6,105 nucleotides of DNA, from the NCBI GenBank assembly GCA_947177435.1, contig CAMWUM010000121.1:1-6105 (forward strand), in the 5' to 3' direction. Of this stretch, positions 5,879 through 6,105 are shown in pieces. Below the pieces are notes generated by a model. The model worked only from the letters and a program-made list of their open reading frames with translations, did no database searches and was not told the origin of the DNA. This stretch comes from an uncultured Muribaculaceae bacterium (lineage in GTDB: Bacteria > Bacteroidota > Bacteroidia > Bacteroidales > Muribaculaceae). Both the position numbers and the translations under genes were made by a program. The stretch's first letter is position 1. Each line of letters opens with the position of its first letter.

Positions 5879-6105
5879 ATGGCAAAGAATTCGAAATCAG
5901 ACGTACTCAAGAAGGCAGCAGTAATCGGTGGCGTAGCAGTCGGTGGAGCGGCAGTCGGTGGAGCCGGCGTAGCCTTTGGCGCAAATGTAATCAACGGCGA
6001 TGTCGAGACTCCTGTTATTGACGATGAGTTAGTCGAGGAGCCCGAGATGGAAGGCGAGGAGGACGTAGAGGTTGAATACGACGAGCCCGTTGAAGTAGCC
6101 TACAC
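5879..6105 (+). CDS. Unrecognised membrane-anchored acidic protein, N-terminal part
   Basis: The frame starts with ATG at 5879 and stays open to the right edge, giving 75 complete codons. I do not recognise a family. Residues 1-12 are short and basic (MAKNSKSDVLKK; K3, K6, K11, K12). Residues 13-35 form one hydrophobic Ala/Gly/Val segment with GG pairs at 17-18, 22-23 and 27-28, long enough to span a membrane or act as an uncleaved signal anchor. From residue 41 on the chain is strongly acidic: 17 Asp or Glu in 35 residues, with no Lys, Arg or His. By the positive-inside rule the acidic part would face the periplasm if the segment spans the membrane. The start is supported by the A-rich leader and the promoter about 50 bases upstream. 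A cleaved signal peptide is less likely, because the core is glycine-rich and no good Ala-X-Ala site is evident. Function is unknown. Confidence 0.8.
   Translation, partial: MAKNSKSDVLKKAAVIGGVAVGGAAVGGAGVAFGANVINGDVETPVIDDELVEEPEMEGEEDVEVEYDEPVEVAY
5936..5965 (+). repeat. 15-bp tandem repeat inside the acidic membrane protein gene
   Basis: GCAGTCGGTGGAGCG (5936-5950) is followed directly by GCAGTCGGTGGAGCC (5951-5965), identical at 14 of 15 positions. Each copy encodes AVGGA (residues 20-24 and 25-29). A more diverged related stretch lies just upstream (GCAGTAATCGGTGGC, 5918-5932, encoding AVIGG). The unit is a whole number of codons, so copy-number change would lengthen or shorten the membrane segment by five residues without breaking the frame. 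Confidence 0.85.

Noticed and set aside
5335..5994. Open frame of 219 codons on the minus strand spanning rfbC, the spacer and the last gene
   Set aside because: It crosses two + strand genes and a clear + strand promoter. Its composition changes abruptly at the spacer, and no family is recognisable.

Overview
The window looks like a chromosomal piece of a GC-rich gut-type Bacteroidota, most likely order Bacteroidales (a Muribaculaceae-like genome would fit). Three things point there. Two short spacers carry exact matches to the Bacteroidota -7 promoter element TAnnTTTG (TATATTTG at 4249 and TAACTTTG at 5824). Gene starts are preceded by A/T-rich leaders, with no Shine-Dalgarno sequence at working distance. 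The protein variants, such as the secreted Dcp-type peptidase and the FecCD permease with GLQMQTLFRNPLAGPYVLG, are of Bacteroidetes type. The family assignment is inference. All genes are on the + strand and there is no stretch over 300 bases without a gene.

Layout. (1) 1-306: the 3' end of an unrecognised gene open to the left edge, followed by a small perfect inverted repeat and a 14-bp A/T-rich tandem repeat. (2) 389-2518: a complete exported M3-family zinc metallopeptidase of the Dcp (peptidyl-dipeptidase) type. (3) 2515-3501 and 3509-4237: a FecCD/BtuC-type permease and its ATPase, the membrane and motor parts of an importer for iron-siderophore, haem or cobalamin-like compounds. The permease starts on TTG inside the stop of the peptidase gene, so 389-4237 is probably one transcript. 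No substrate-binding protein is encoded here. (4) 4279-5175 and 5182-5739: rfbA and rfbC, two enzymes of dTDP-L-rhamnose synthesis, behind their own promoter. (5) 5879 to the right edge: the start of an unrecognised protein with a Gly/Ala-rich membrane segment and a very acidic tail, behind a second promoter.

How the genes work together. The peptidase and transporter genes look like one envelope or nutrient-uptake transcript, though no functional link between peptide cleavage and metal or cofactor import is obvious. RfbA makes dTDP-glucose. RfbC epimerises the 4-keto-6-deoxy intermediate made by RfbB, which must be encoded elsewhere, as must RfbD; the product would feed surface polysaccharide. 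I see no phage, insertion sequence, CRISPR array, tRNA or rRNA, and no convincing new multi-gene system. The most unusual items are the acidic glycine-zipper protein at the right edge, the TTG/TGA coupling of a peptidase to an importer, and the split rhamnose pathway.
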